From Pseudopithomyces maydicus (Eukaryota; Ascomycota; Dothideomycetes; Pleosporales; Didymosphaeriaceae), in the NCBI GenBank assembly GCA_026873275.1, contig JANTUC010000012.1, positions 20,001-84,000 on the forward strand: 64,000 nt of DNA, written 5' to 3'. The notes under the pieces were generated by a model. It was not told where the DNA came from and searched no databases. It saw nothing but the letters and a program-made list of their open reading frames with translations. Within the stretch, counting starts at the first letter, position 1, and each line of letters starts with the position of its first letter. The translations under genes were made by a program, and so were the position numbers. This document shows, one piece after another, positions 25,400 to 36,832 of the stretch.

Positions 25400-26422
25400 T
25401 TATATAAGCTTTTCAGCCTCTTCTAATAACTTTTCAACTTGAAATCCCTTATCGCCTCGTGTAAACATTTCTAAAAGTTGACCTCTATCTTGCCCTTCCT
25501 CGCTAACAATATAAAACTTCTGCATACACATTAGGAGGAAGCGCGCATCGTCTACACTAACGCCTTTGCCCTCAACAACGAGGCCCTGCCCTAGGACCAG
25601 ATCATGCGACTCTGCCAGTTCAGAATGAAAGGTAATTGTAGTGTGCGGTGACGCGAACTCGCCTCTTAATTTATACTCTGCCAAGCTCGTGAACAAAAGG
25701 GTAGTAGTATTAACATGCGGATGCGCAAACTGTAGATAGTGCAGTTCTGCAGCTGTCTGCGCCTGTGTATGTGTGGTCTCGGGCGTTTGGTCGGCGGGGA
25801 CCTCGCGTGGCAGTGGCAGTACGAAGGAAGGATGCTCCTTAGCGGATCGAAGTAGAGCGGCAAAGGTCGAGGAGGGCAGGGCGAAGTGCACAGATTGCGA
25901 ATTTGAGGCGTGGCGGAGGCGCCAGAGGACCTGAATCTCCTTGGCTGGGAGAGTTGCAATCTTGTCGAGGGCGAGGAAGGAGTCGAGGGTTTTGACACCT
26001 GGAGGTGGTTTATTCGCAGGAGCTGTGTATGATTTTGGTGCTGGTGGCGGGGGAGGCGTGGGCCATGGCGACTCTTGTGAGGATGGTGGTGTGGTGGATG
26101 CGGACGATGGTGAGGACGGCGGTGGCGGCGGCGACGGTGGAGGTGTTAGAGGTGCGGTCGCTCCCGGAACTGAGGCTTGTTTTCGGAAGCTTTCAATCTT
26201 ATCTTTATAGACCTCCTTCAACTCTGAGACGTCATTGAGTCCTTCTTGTTTTGCTTTGGACTCGAGCTTCTCCTTGTACTGTGCGAGAATGCGATCCTGA
26301 GTGTTATGGGTAGCGAGAAAGCGGACGTCTTGGACACGAGCCCAGCGCCGTTGACATGTCCGCGGACTGGAAAGCGGATGGCGCGCAAGATGGCGCAGGA
26401 TGGGAACGCGCAGCGAGGCCAT
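25400..26422 (-). CDS. ATP11: Mitochondrial F1-ATPase assembly factor Atp11
   Basis: This is a 340-residue protein of the ATP11 family, the chaperone that binds free F1 beta subunits in the mitochondrial matrix during ATP synthase assembly. The start at 26,422 (MASLRV) opens an Arg/Ser-rich, acid-poor N-terminus that fits a mitochondrial presequence. The in-frame ORF extends further upstream but without such character. A proline-rich linker spans about residues 90-130. The conserved C-terminal ATP11 domain follows, including L-Q-F-A-H-P-H, then S-L-A-E-Y-K, then T-I-T-F-H, and near the end a helix containing M-Q-K-F-Y. No intron is needed. Its 3' end lies only about 110 bp from the RIP-mutated rDNA and looks A/T-shifted. 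It is divergently arranged with the ArfGAP gene. Confidence 0.9.
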   Translation of the reverse strand: MASLRVPILRHLARHPLSSPRTCQRRWARVQDVRFLATHNTQDRILAQYKEKLESKAKQEGLNDVSELKEVYKDKIESFRKQASVPGATAPLTPPPSPPPPPSSPSSASTTPPSSQESPWPTPPPPPAPKSYTAPANKPPPGVKTLDSFLALDKIATLPAKEIQVLWRLRHASNSQSVHFALPSSTFAALLRSAKEHPSFVLPLPREVPADQTPETTHTQAQTAAELHYLQFAHPHVNTTTLLFTSLAEYKLRGEFASPHTTITFHSELAESHDLVLGQGLVVEGKGVSVDDARFLLMCMQKFYIVSEEGQDRGQLLEMFTRGDKGFQVEKLLEEAEKLI

Positions 26423-27272
26423 TGCGGGTGTAGGATGCAGCAGAGCACTTTCTGAAGACGGGTGCGATGACACTGATGGGGCCGAGACGGGGCCGGAGAG
26501 AAGCCGAGGCAGATCCGAGATCACGCATATGAAGATAAGATGTATAACTGCACAGATGGGACGGTTGTCACATGCAGGTGAGGTGTCCCAGCACCAGGCT
26601 CTAGGGCCCAGTGGACAGATAGGCTGGGCTGGCTGTGGAACTGGCAAGGCGCATGCCGTGGGCCTTCAGCAGGTGTGTTCCTGCGTCTGCGAACGTGTGC
26701 TGCACAGCTGGGTTGGGCTGTGCGTAGCTGGTCGTGAAGCTCCTGGACGGCGGACAGGTCGAGATTGGGTAGGCTCCAAAGTCTGGCTGGCGCAGCGGAG
26801 GCCGAGGACGTGGCTGTGGTGCAGAGGTCCCATGGTCGGTGTATTGCAGGTCCCAGACTCCATGTCTCGCCTGTTCCGGCGCGGGTCCTGGGTCGCTGCT
26901 CCGTGGGTGCGATCGACGGCGGCGCAGGGCTATCGACCACCCCTCCCCTCCTCCTCGACACACCTCCGCGCCTTTCAGCATAGTACACCAAGCCCCGCTA
27001 CCCCACGCCGCCCAGTGTTATCGTCAAAGCTTTATTTTCAAATCCCAGCAGCATCTTACCTGGCCACATCATCCATCCCGGGCCACGCCTCGCCCGCCAT
27101 CGCCGTCGCACCCACTTCCCCGCCGAAGCTCACAAAGGCTGTACACAGCACGGGGGACCACCACCACTTCTGCTGCCTCTTCGGGGCGCATAGGCCCGCG
27201 CCTGGAGCAACCACGTCTTCGACGCACTCTGCATAGCGCACTCCACGCTGGCTGCGACTGCCGCACGCTGGC
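26423..27272. promoter_or_regulatory. Divergent intergenic region between ATP11 and the ArfGAP gene
   Basis: About 850 bp separate the two start codons. The region is G/C-rich. The part near the ArfGAP start contains C/T-rich stretches of the kind found in fungal promoters and 5' leaders. The overlapping ORFs on both strands are low-complexity and do not look coding. I see no RNA gene. Confidence 0.5.
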
Positions 27273-30200
27273 ATGGGGGCCATCAACAGCAGGCCCGAGG
27301 AGAGCGCGCTTTTTCTCCGCGACCAGACCCGTTGTATGTCTACTTTCCAGCTTTACGCCCGCCCACATTGACCCGCTGTAGTTTCCATTGCCGCCCTCAA
27401 CATCGCAAATGCCCGCGGCCGTACGCTTCTGAACATCTCGCCAAACGCCTTCCCTGCTACGAGGTACTCGCCAAAGCGCGAGCTCGGCGACGACAATGTC
27501 ATCGATTATGTACTTGTACGTTGCTAAAACCATTCTATGGCATCCCGCGTTGCTAAAACATGCCTGAAGGATCCTGACTCTAGCCCGACTGGCGGACCGC
27601 CGTCCTTTCTCCTGCGTTTGTCCAACGACGACGAGCTCACGTTCAACTTCACATTTATAATCAGGCAGACGGCCGCCGCACAATCGCCATACACCGTTAA
27701 CAACACGCCTTCAACTGCCGGGTCGATTGGTCTCGCCGATACTGCCATTCACGGATTGACATTTGTTTTCGGGTCCAATGCGAGGGAACTGGATAATTTG
27801 GTCACGCGGGAATTCCATGCAAACCCCAACCTTCACAAAGATCCCCATGTCGAATTGGTCGGCGATTACACAACCGGCGGTACCAGCTCTGTCCAGTTCC
27901 AATGGTCGTGGAAGTGGAGGCCGCCAAAGCCGAGTGAGGATCGAGGAGGTGGGTGGCGCACCAGCTGCTGTTTCGTCGAATACGATCAGCGAGCCCACAA
28001 GTTGGAAAGCCTGGCAAACTTTGCCTTCTGGGTCCACAACACACGTCCGATTCAAAGCCCAAAATCTCCGTCCCCACGAATGGAGCTCGCCGTACCTCCA
28101 CGTCTACGCGTGCCATCCGCTCAAAGCATCGAGTCGCGAGTGAGTGATTCTGACAATGATCGTGACCCACTGGACGTGCCTCCGAAGTCTCCCGTATTCG
28201 AGCCGATCCCAGAGTATGGCCTTGGGTTAGTCCCCAGCCAAGCCACTACTTTGACAAATAGCACGGTCAGGGTCGATGTCAACTGTTCCCGACCTGGCGA
28301 GGATCTGAGTCAAACTGAGGATGGTCCCCTATTCCGCGCTACCATGAAATCGCTAGAACAAAAGACGGGAAACATGCGCACAAAGTGGAAGAAGGTGTTG
28401 AAACGTGCTGAGTCTGCGTTGGAAGCGCAGGTGGCTTGTAATAATGCCATGGCAGACCTTATGGATGCCCTGCGGGAGGCTTCCACATCCAACGCGAACG
28501 CTGTCAAACCTGCTATTGATCACTACTTTGACAAGATCGCCAAAGAGATTTTGGTATACGAGCGAATGAATTCGTCCAACATCCAAAAGCTCATCATTGA
28601 CCCTATTTACAAGCTGTACAATATAGACATTAAGCAAGCAGAGACAAAAAGAAAGGATTTTGAAGAAGAGAGCAAGGAATACTACGGATACCTTAGCAGA
28701 TATCTAGGACAACGATCCGACTCCATGAAAGAGAAGAAACGCGCGGAGACCGACTCGAAGTACCAGTCAAAGCGCCGGAACTTTGAACTGAAACGCTTCG
28801 ATTACTCCTCCTTCATGCAAGATCTCCACGGCGGACGCAAAGACCAGGAGGTCTTGTCTCATCTCACAAGATATGCAGACACGCAAGCGCGGAACTACTT
28901 GGAAACTGCCAAGAAAATCGAAACAATGATACCCCAACTCGAAGCCCTCTCTGTAGAGGTTAAGGAGGCAGATAAAGAATTCCAACTCCATAGAACTGAA
29001 AGAGAAGAGAAGCGCAGGGCACTGGAGAAAAGCAAGAAGCAGTATGAGGAACCGCCAACATCACAGCCTTTACCTACTACACCTGCGGGTACCAACGTAG
29101 TACGGTCAAGTGCCACGTCAGACGCGAGTGCACCAGGTCGCAAATCCAGTATTGCTCCCATCGCTCCTGGGACAGTGAACCCCGCCCAAGCTGCTTCTTC
29201 AATGGCTAGTATTCCTAGTATTACGTCGCCACAAAGTCCAGAAATCAATCATGCCGCATTAGCTGGAAGCCCTCAGCCAAATAAATTTAAAGGTATTCGG
29301 GATTTAGAGGACAAGGACTACACTAGCTCCAGTGGGCACGAAATGGCGACCGGGACTCACCGCAAAGAAGGGCTCTTGTGGGCACTCAGCAGGCCAGGAA
29401 GCCATGTTGACCCAAAAGGCCTCAACAAGACTGCGTGGCACAAGTGAGTTTTCTACATTTCGCCTGAAAACCTAGCTAATCTTCACAAGGTTTTGGGTTG
29501 TCTTAGACCAGGGCAAGCTATCAGAGTATACGAACTGGAAACAAAGCCTTGAGCTGCACATGGACCCCATTGATCTGCGCATGGCCTCAGTGAGAGAAGC
29601 ACGCAACCAGGAACGCCGTTTTTGTTTCGAGGTTATTACTCCTCATTTCACACGTGTCTACCAAGCGACGAACGAAGAAGACATGAAGTCCTGGATAGCT
29701 GCTGTAAACAACGCGCTCCAATCAGCAGTTGAAAATGCTGGTAAGCAGGACCGCCCTTCGACTGACTCGTTACCCGGTCAAACACGAAGGGATATCGCTT
29801 CTGTTCTTACCGGCAAGAGCCCTTCTCTTTCAAGTCATAGGAATAATTATAATTCGAAAACTCCAGCTCGCCATGCTACGGTCGGCGATCGTCCAGGATA
29901 TCGGAGGGAAGAACCCATTGGAGACGATGGCAAGCTATTACAACAGGTGCGGGATGCCGATGCGAGCAATAAGGTCTGTGCCGACTGCGGTTCCGAAAGT
30001 AAAGTGGACTGGGTATCGATCAATCTGGGCATCGTCATCTGCATCGAGTGTAGTGGTATTCATCGATCCTTGGGAACACACATCTCGAAAGTCCGTTCTT
30101 TAACTCTAGACACCAATTCTTTCACCCCGGACATCGTGGACATCCTTCTCAAAATTGGGAACGGTAACAGTAACGCAATCTGGGAGGCTCGGCTATTGGG

Positions 30201-30873
30201 ATCCTTGAAACCAGCACCGACATCGACCCGTGAACAAAGACTCCATTTCATTACGTCGAAATATGCGGACCGGGCTTTTGTGGCGCCAATATCACCCACC
30301 TTGTCCCACTATGCTACGGCAGAAGAGACACTGCTGGCTTCGATTAAGAAGAACGACATACAGAACGTCCTGTATGCACTAGCGTTGAAAGCTGATCCGA
30401 ATTCGAAGGATCGATCGCGTGGGACTCATGCCGTATTCTTGGCTCTAGCTGCCGCTGATCCTGCTTCCCCATCCGCATCTGCATCACCTGCAAGTTCCCC
30501 ACTGCCCAGCGCCAGACCAAGTACACCCCGTGCACCCAACAGGAAATCATTTCCGGTGGCAGAACTCCTCTTGCAGAACGGCGCGGAATTGCCGACACAG
30601 CCCGCCCCGATCCCACTGAGCTCGTCAGCACGTTTGTATCTCGAACATAAAGCTGACCAGCGGGCTGGGAGACGACCAATGCCCATGATAGGTACCCAGC
30701 CCAATACGAGCGGGGACATATTGACGGCACTCCCTTCCATCGTTGCAGGCAACGGTAGTACGCCTGGTGAACGGGCCAAGGATCGGGAAGCAAGGCTACA
30801 GAAACGCGTCTCCGCCAGTGGAAGGTTGGTCAAGAATTTCTCTGACCATTCGGAAGGTAGGCGAGGCCCATAG
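27273..30873 (+). CDS. BAR-PH-ArfGAP-ankyrin family GTPase-activating protein
   Basis: Four exons are proposed: 27,273-27,333, 27,382-27,509, 27,570-29,443 and 29,490-30,873, giving about 1,148 residues. The two short 5' exons restore a start M-G-A-I-N-S-R-P that the downstream ORF alone misses. A better donor, GTACGT at 27,516, would add two residues. A BAR domain (about 313-560) is followed by a PH domain (about 634-765) split by intron 3. The ArfGAP zinc finger (about 837-950) has C-A-D-C, 16 residues, then C-I-E-C, and the arginine finger in G-I-H-R-S-L-G. A weak ankyrin-like stretch lies before a Pro/Ser-rich tail. The family (ACAP/centaurin; Csx2-like in fungi) stimulates GTP hydrolysis on Arf at curved membranes. 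Confidence 0.87.
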
Positions 30874-31595
30874 TTTGTGCCGCCGCTCACGTATTTTGTT
30901 GCATAGTACATATATCCCATGGGCCGTTTGCAGCATTTCGCTTTGGTCATCTGAAAGCTAGCACGCACTAAGTCAGCTTCTATGGTATCGGTCCCGGGTA
31001 TACAGCTAGTGGGATGGGTTGCATCACTGGGTATTATACGGTCCTACAAGAGACAAGGTTGCGGTGTTGGCATGATTTTGAGTGCTTTGGAGGTTCTGAT
31101 TAGGATGCTCCCATGTTCTTAGTTCTCCATGTACGTATTTCTAGCAGACGCGCTGGTTCTGTGTAGTGGGCTGCCAGGCTTGTTTGGATGCGTGAACCAG
31201 CTTACGGAATTTTCGTGAATCGAGTCATCCCTGTGGCTAATGTATGGAGCCAAGGAGCAAACCGGTAGAAGTAGGTAATGAGTAATGAGATCAGTCGAAC
31301 ATGATGCGGCCAAGCGATAGGCTCGCGAGCCCGTGTCCAGCATTGACACCATGAACGGGCGGTTCGGACCCCGTGAAGTGACAGTCACAGTAAATAACAG
31401 TCATAGTAAATAATAGTGATAGCAAAGAATAGTTATAGCAAAGAAGAGCCAGGGTATAAAACAAGTCGTTGCCAGGCAGCGTAGTGGGGCGGGGAGGTAG
31501 AGCGCCACATCTTGGCGCTAGCTGCGGCACACAGATAGAAAATCGCTCCGTAAAACTTGGCCCCGCCTTGTCCACACCACAACCACACCAACAAG
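30874..31595. promoter_or_regulatory. Intergenic region upstream of eIF3b
   Basis: It contains the 3' region of the ArfGAP gene and the eIF3b promoter/leader. Four tandem 16-bp units occur at about 31,381-31,444 (built on ACAGTCATAGTAAATA). The C/A-rich stretch just before the eIF3b start (CACACCACAACCACACC) is typical of a 5' leader. No ORF looks real. Confidence 0.5.
31381..31444. repeat. Four imperfect 16-bp tandem repeats
   Basis: The units are ACAGTCACAGTAAATA, ACAGTCATAGTAAATA, ATAGTGATAGCAAAGA and ATAGTTATAGCAAAGA. They lie about 150-215 bp upstream of the eIF3b start codon. They may be a simple duplication or repeated protein-binding sites. Confidence 0.7.
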
Positions 31596-33910
31596 ATGGC
31601 GACGGCTTACGACAACCTCCCGATGGACGATGAAGAATTTGACGAGTCGCAGGTGGATTTCACCGACCTTGAGGACCAATACCAGGTGCGCCTTGATGAG
31701 GGGCTTGACGCGTTCGTAGTCATCGACGGGCTACCCGTTGTGCCTGAGGATAGCAAGGCCAAGCTGGTCAAGTTCGTGCTGCGCAAGCTCAACTCGGTGG
31801 GAAAGGTCAAGGAGGACGGCGTTCATATGCCTGTAGGCGATGACGGCAAGACAGAGGGGTATGTCTAGATCGTAGCCATGTACGCGCTCTGGCGGCTGAC
31901 GCAAATAGATATGCCTTTGTTGAGTACACAGCGCCGAGCGAAGCGATTGCAGCCGTCAAGCAGTTACACTTGACACCGCTCGACAAGAAACACACGATGC
32001 AGGTTAACAAGCTCACTGATATTGATCGCTACGGCAAGGAGGGCCGCATCGACGACGAATACCACGAGCCGCACATCGAGCCATTCCAGGAGAAGGAGCA
32101 CCTGCGTTCATGGCTGGGTGATGCCGAAGGACGCGACCAGATGGTCATGTTCCGCAGCGAGAAAGTGGGCGTCTTCTGGAACAACAAGGAGGACGGCCCG
32201 GAACCTGTTGTAGACCGTGAAAACTGGACTGAGTCGTTTGTGCAATGGTCCCCACTGGGCACTTATTTGACCTCGATGCATGCACAAGGCGTCCAGCTGT
32301 GGGGTGGCAAAGCATGGAGCCGACAGAAGCGCTTCGCTCATCCCGGCGTTAACCTGGTTGATTTCTCTCCCAACGAGCGCTACGTCACCACGTGGTCGCA
32401 TCGACCTCTCCAAGTCGATGAAAACCACCCAGTTCCTTCGCTATCACTGGAGGAGGATGGCAAGAACTACATCATTTGGGACATTGCCACCGGTAAACCA
32501 TTGCGTTCTTTCGCTACTCTGGACATGCCTGCAGCCACCGACTCTGAGGAAATCCTGTGAAGAAGAAGATGCAATGGCCGACATTCAAGTGGTCTTCCGA
32601 CGACAAGTTTGTTGCCCGTATGACGCCTGGTCAATCTATATCTGTATACGAGCTGCCCCGTATGAACCTTTTGGAGAAGCAATCTATTAAAATCGAAGGG
32701 GTCGTCGACTTTGAGTGGGCCCCTGCCACGCCCAAGCGCGAAGGAATTAAGACCTATGAGCAACTCTTTTGTTACTGGACTCCTGAGTTGGGTAGCAATC
32801 CCGCCAAGGTCGGCCTGATGTCCATTCCCTCCAAAGAGATAGTCCGCACTCGTAATCTATTCAACGTCTCGGATGCGAAGCTTCATTGGCAGTCCGAGGC
32901 CGCGTATGTTTGCGTGAAGGTCGATCGTCATTCCAAGTCAAAGAAGTCTTTAGCTACCAACCTGGAGATTTTCCGCGTTAAAGAAAAGGGTGTTCCTGTT
33001 GAAGTCGTTGACTCTCTAAAGGACACCGTCATCAATTTCGCATGGGAGCCTAAGGGTAACCGATTCGTGCTCATCACGGCTGGAGAAATCCCTGCTGGGG
33101 CTGCCGTCCCTCCCAAGACCGCTGTACATTTCTTTGCGCCCGAGAAGCTCAAAGGTGGGGCTCCTGGCAATTTCCGCCATGTCCAGACGGTCGATAAGAA
33201 GAACAGTAATGCGATATACTGGTCGCCCAAGGGACGCTTCGTTGTCGTTGCTACTCTTCAATCTCAGCAGTCACAAGATCTCGATTTCTGGGACCTGAGT
33301 TTTGACCAGCCGAAGGATGAGGCGCAAAAAGGCGATAAAGAGCTGAACGCTAACCTCAAGCACATGGCCTCTGCTGAACATTACGGCATCACCGATGTTG
33401 AGTGGGATCCTTCAGGTCGCTATGTCGCTACCGTAGCCTCTGCATTTAGACATCACGTAAGTTATTCGTCAGTTGATATATATACTATCACATGCTTACT
33501 TGCTATAGATGGAAAACGGTTACCACATGTACGACTTCAAGGGAACGCTACTCCGTGAGGAACACATCGATCGTTTCAAGCAACTCATTTGGCGCCCGCG
33601 ACCTGCTACTCTTCTATCCAAGGAAGAACAGGCTGAGATTCGTAAGAACCTGCGGAACTACTCTAAGGTCTTCGATGAGCAGGATCAGGCCAAGAAGAAC
33701 ACTGCTAACAAGGCCGTTATCGAGGAGCGCCAGCGACTACTCAGTGAGTGGCTCGAATTCCGCAAAAGCATGCGTCAAATGCTGGAGGAAGAAGATGCTA
33801 TCATCGAACTCAACAATGGAAAGGTGCTCAGGGAGGAAGATGGCGAGGTGGAGGAGATTGAAGAGATTGTCGAGGAGATTATTGATGAGACTGAGGAAGT
33901 AGTGCAGTAG
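31596..33910 (+). CDS. PRT1: Translation initiation factor eIF3 subunit b (Prt1)
   Basis: Three exons are proposed: 31,596-31,858, 31,909-33,456 and 33,509-33,910. The protein (about 737 residues) is the scaffold of eIF3. The start M-A-T-A-Y-D-N-L-P and the acidic N-terminus lead into an RRM (F-V-V-I-D-G-L-P-V-V, then G-Y-A-F-V-E-Y across intron 1). Next comes the WD40-like beta-propeller (for example I-W-D-I-A-T-G-K-P, F-A-W-E-P-K-G, D-V-E-W-D-P-S-G). The C-terminal helix binds other subunits and ends in an acidic tail. The reading frame breaks near 32,550-32,556. One additional A in the A-run at 32,550-32,552 would restore a conserved V-K-K-K-M-Q-W passage and makes the total length divisible by three. 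I take this as a sequence error, not a pseudogene. Confidence 0.88.
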
Positions 33911-36832
33911 GCGAAAATACAGTCGTGATAGTGAGGCTCTATCACAATGGCGCGAATGTCATGTATTGTTTGATGAGCTTCTCTCAATGTTATAGTTGCA
34001 AGTGTGAACAATGTCCTCAGGAAGTCACACGTGGCCATTTCCAGTCACTTTGGCGTACATGAAAACGAGGTAACGCTTGCAAGTGTGCATCGGATAATCG
34101 CTCTAATCTCGTTGTTATCTTAATCGTCTCTGCTGTAGCAAAACTTCGGGTCGGTCCCTTCTTGAATGTATATATTTTCGGATACGAAAAAAGTAGACTG
34201 TAATCCGTTCAATATGCTATCTACATTTTACCCTAAATCCATTGCCAGGCGGCGCTTTGCATGATATTATTCTGATGCTGCAATATAGAACTCGGAAGAG
34301 ACTCGCACTTGCCTAGCAATGTCACTACTGAAGGACTGATCTGAGATAAAGGGATCGTGTAAAGTGTATATAATCATTATGCCTGATCTCCCTGTTATTG
34401 CCGACCCAGAATAAATCCAGGCTTCCATCGTCCACGGAGCTAGCACCCGGGTCTATCTAAAAGGCAGCCAGTAAGCTGACCCGCAATAACAAGAATAATT
34501 TTGATCAGCGTGCAGTGTCGGTGTCGGTCCAGACCTTTGCCAAGACCATGTCAAACTCAGATGAAGGTGACCATGCAGGTGCTCAAACAAATATGAATGA
34601 GCGTCGTCATAGCTTGGTTTTCTTTTTGGGCCTTTCTCTCGTCGTTCTCCAATTGTGGTAGTATGATTAGCTATACACGGTGAGAAAGGGTGCATGTATC
34701 GTCAGACGGTGGATTGGTGGCTGCCTCGTATGCCCATGGATTATCCTCGGTTTCCTGGATCGTTGCGATGGGCATTCTGAGAAAACTCATCAGGCTGTCA
34801 ACGCATTAGGAATGGGGTTTAAAACGTAGCTAGGAAGGTCTAGAACAACCGCCATGACACGTGCCGGGCAAAGACCCGTGAACTGCAGGTGCGGACGTCA
34901 AGATGAACTGCCTAGCGTAACACGTTTATCTATGGGTACATCATGTGGGCTCTGCAGCATGATTGTTGTACCGGGACGGATCAATCAAATTCCGAGTTTG
35001 AGGAGAATGGTCCAAACGACAGCATACAAGTCACGAGCCTTGGAGATGTGCTCGGGTATAATGAATAGCCAAACGGAGTACAGATGCGTACAGTAAGTAT
35101 GGTCGCGTACCCTGGCCTCAGAATCTGGGTGAAGATCGCCAGGGACTTGCCCGAATGGTGGTTTGGATGCAGATCGCGGCCTCGATGGGATGGTTGGCAT
35201 GCTATGCACGATAAAGGGACATCAGCTCGTCCTGATGGAGGCATGACCTTACTCGAACATGTCTGCATGATCTGCGGCGGAGGTGAGCGTTACCGGGATA
35301 CAGATCGATTGAAGCGCACCAGCTTCGTGACAAACGAAAGCGCCTCGTCTCTCCATGATGACACTATGTAACGTTACTTTGAGCCGAGCCGTAGTATAGA
35401 CGGGTGCAGTGGCTTCGCGCCTTCCAAGGCTACTTTCTTGAGACGGGATGGCCCCAGTGCCGTCGAGTGCGCGAGGGCGGATGAGCGGTGGGATGCGATT
35501 CGTCTAAAAGTGACCGGCGTCCGGTGGGGCAGGTAGACGAAATGCCGGTCTGGCGGGCAGGCAGCTTGCTCGACGTCTGGCTGAAGCTGAGGTGATGCGG
35601 CGACGGAGGCGTTGGGAGGCACTGGACACGGCAAATGGCAGGGCAGCGACACGAAGTACAGTAGAGTAGGGTGCATGCATCCGGCGCGCTGGAAAAGCAC
35701 AGTGCCAGCGTTCAAGTCCATAGTCCACGGGCTCCAATGCGGGTTGCGGCTGTGCACGTGACTGCGAGAAGCCCGGCCTGGGCTTGGTTAGCGTGCAACG
35801 CAATGTGCATACTGTCCTGTACAATAGGCTCTCCCAGGGCGACGATAGGCCACACAAGACAGACGGGCGAGTGTGACGTCAACCTGGCTCGGCGGAGGGC
35901 GGGTGGGGATACAGTACCGCACAGCACTGTACTCCGAAGCGGTTCTGCCCCAGGTGCAGCAAAGCCCAGTGAAGCCCTGGCGGAGGACCCGGGGCGGCGA
36001 GGCATTTGCGGTGCCTGGCGCGTGTTTCCCCTCGGGCGGTTCGCAGACGGAGCAGAGCAGGTCGACTGCCATGTGGGCTGGTGCTGCACGTCGCCATGGA
36101 TGGACGGGCGGTCTGGGTGTGCAGAGGCTGTTGGCGTAAGGGGCGGTAGAGATGCTAGCGCTGCAAATCGTGCATGGGTCCCAGATTCTAGACCGGCAGC
36201 CCACGGCAGCCCAGAGTCAGCGTATCAGCCCCAGCCCGCCGATCGCCAGATGGGTGCGCGTGTGCTGGTGCCTGTGTGCCTGTGTGCCTGTGTGCCTGTG
36301 CCTTTGGCCGTGCGTGCGCGCGCGACAGCTTCAGCGACGGGCAAGCAGGCCTTGTCGAAGGGCCCGCCGTACGCTCTGACGATGCTCATCGTGCGCTCGT
36401 GCAGCACTCGAGCGCTGTGTGTCGGCCGTGGGCCCGGCGGACTGGCAATCGGGGTTGCAGGGCGACGCAGAGGCCTCACAGCAATCGGCGTGCGTTCTAG
36501 ATCGACCTGGGGCGCATCTTGCGGCCAGCCCTCTTATGTGTGCAACTCTAGCAGCAGTTGCCAGTCGGCCTTCGCTGCCCAGCCTTAACGCCGTCCTGTC
36601 TTTCATCCTTCGCATCCCCTCGTCGCCCGACACACTCTGCATTCCACCCCCGCCATCCTCCGCCCGCCCACAGCCAGCCCTGAGTCGAACCCGCATGCGA
36701 CCGACCGGGCCCGTCCCATCTACTGTGTCCCCGCTCCAGCAACAGCTTCCCATTTTATTGATCCGCAATCCCTGCACGCCCTAGTCCGCTTACTCACAGG
36801 AGCCTCTTCTCAACCGCCCTCCCGGATGGTCT
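33911..36832. other. Long intergenic region (2.9 kb)
   Basis: It holds the 3' flank of eIF3b and a long upstream region of the histidine kinase. I find no protein family, tRNA or rRNA here. The ORFs of 80-305 codons overlap one another on both strands and show no conserved motif. A short repeat of GTGCCTGT units is at about 36,268-36,302. The last 250 bp before the kinase start are pyrimidine/proline-codon-like (CCCTCGTCGCCCG type), as expected for a promoter and 5' leader. A small unrecognised gene cannot be excluded. Confidence 0.45.

Noticed and set aside
26400..27381. Plus-strand ORFs of 278 and 180 codons and minus-strand ORFs of 126-204 codons
   Set aside because: They overlap one another on both strands in a G/C-rich divergent promoter, are low-complexity, and conflict with the ATP11 and ArfGAP models.
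32549..32590. A very short intron at the eIF3b frame break (GTGAAG..AAG)
   Set aside because: It would be only about 12-33 nt, below the spliceable size, and would remove a conserved K-K-K-M-Q-W passage.
35671..36588. 305-codon plus-strand ORF
   Set aside because: It is G/C-rich sequence with several overlapping ORFs on both strands, no domain, and a tandem repeat (GTGCCTGT) inside. It is more likely the upstream region of the kinase.
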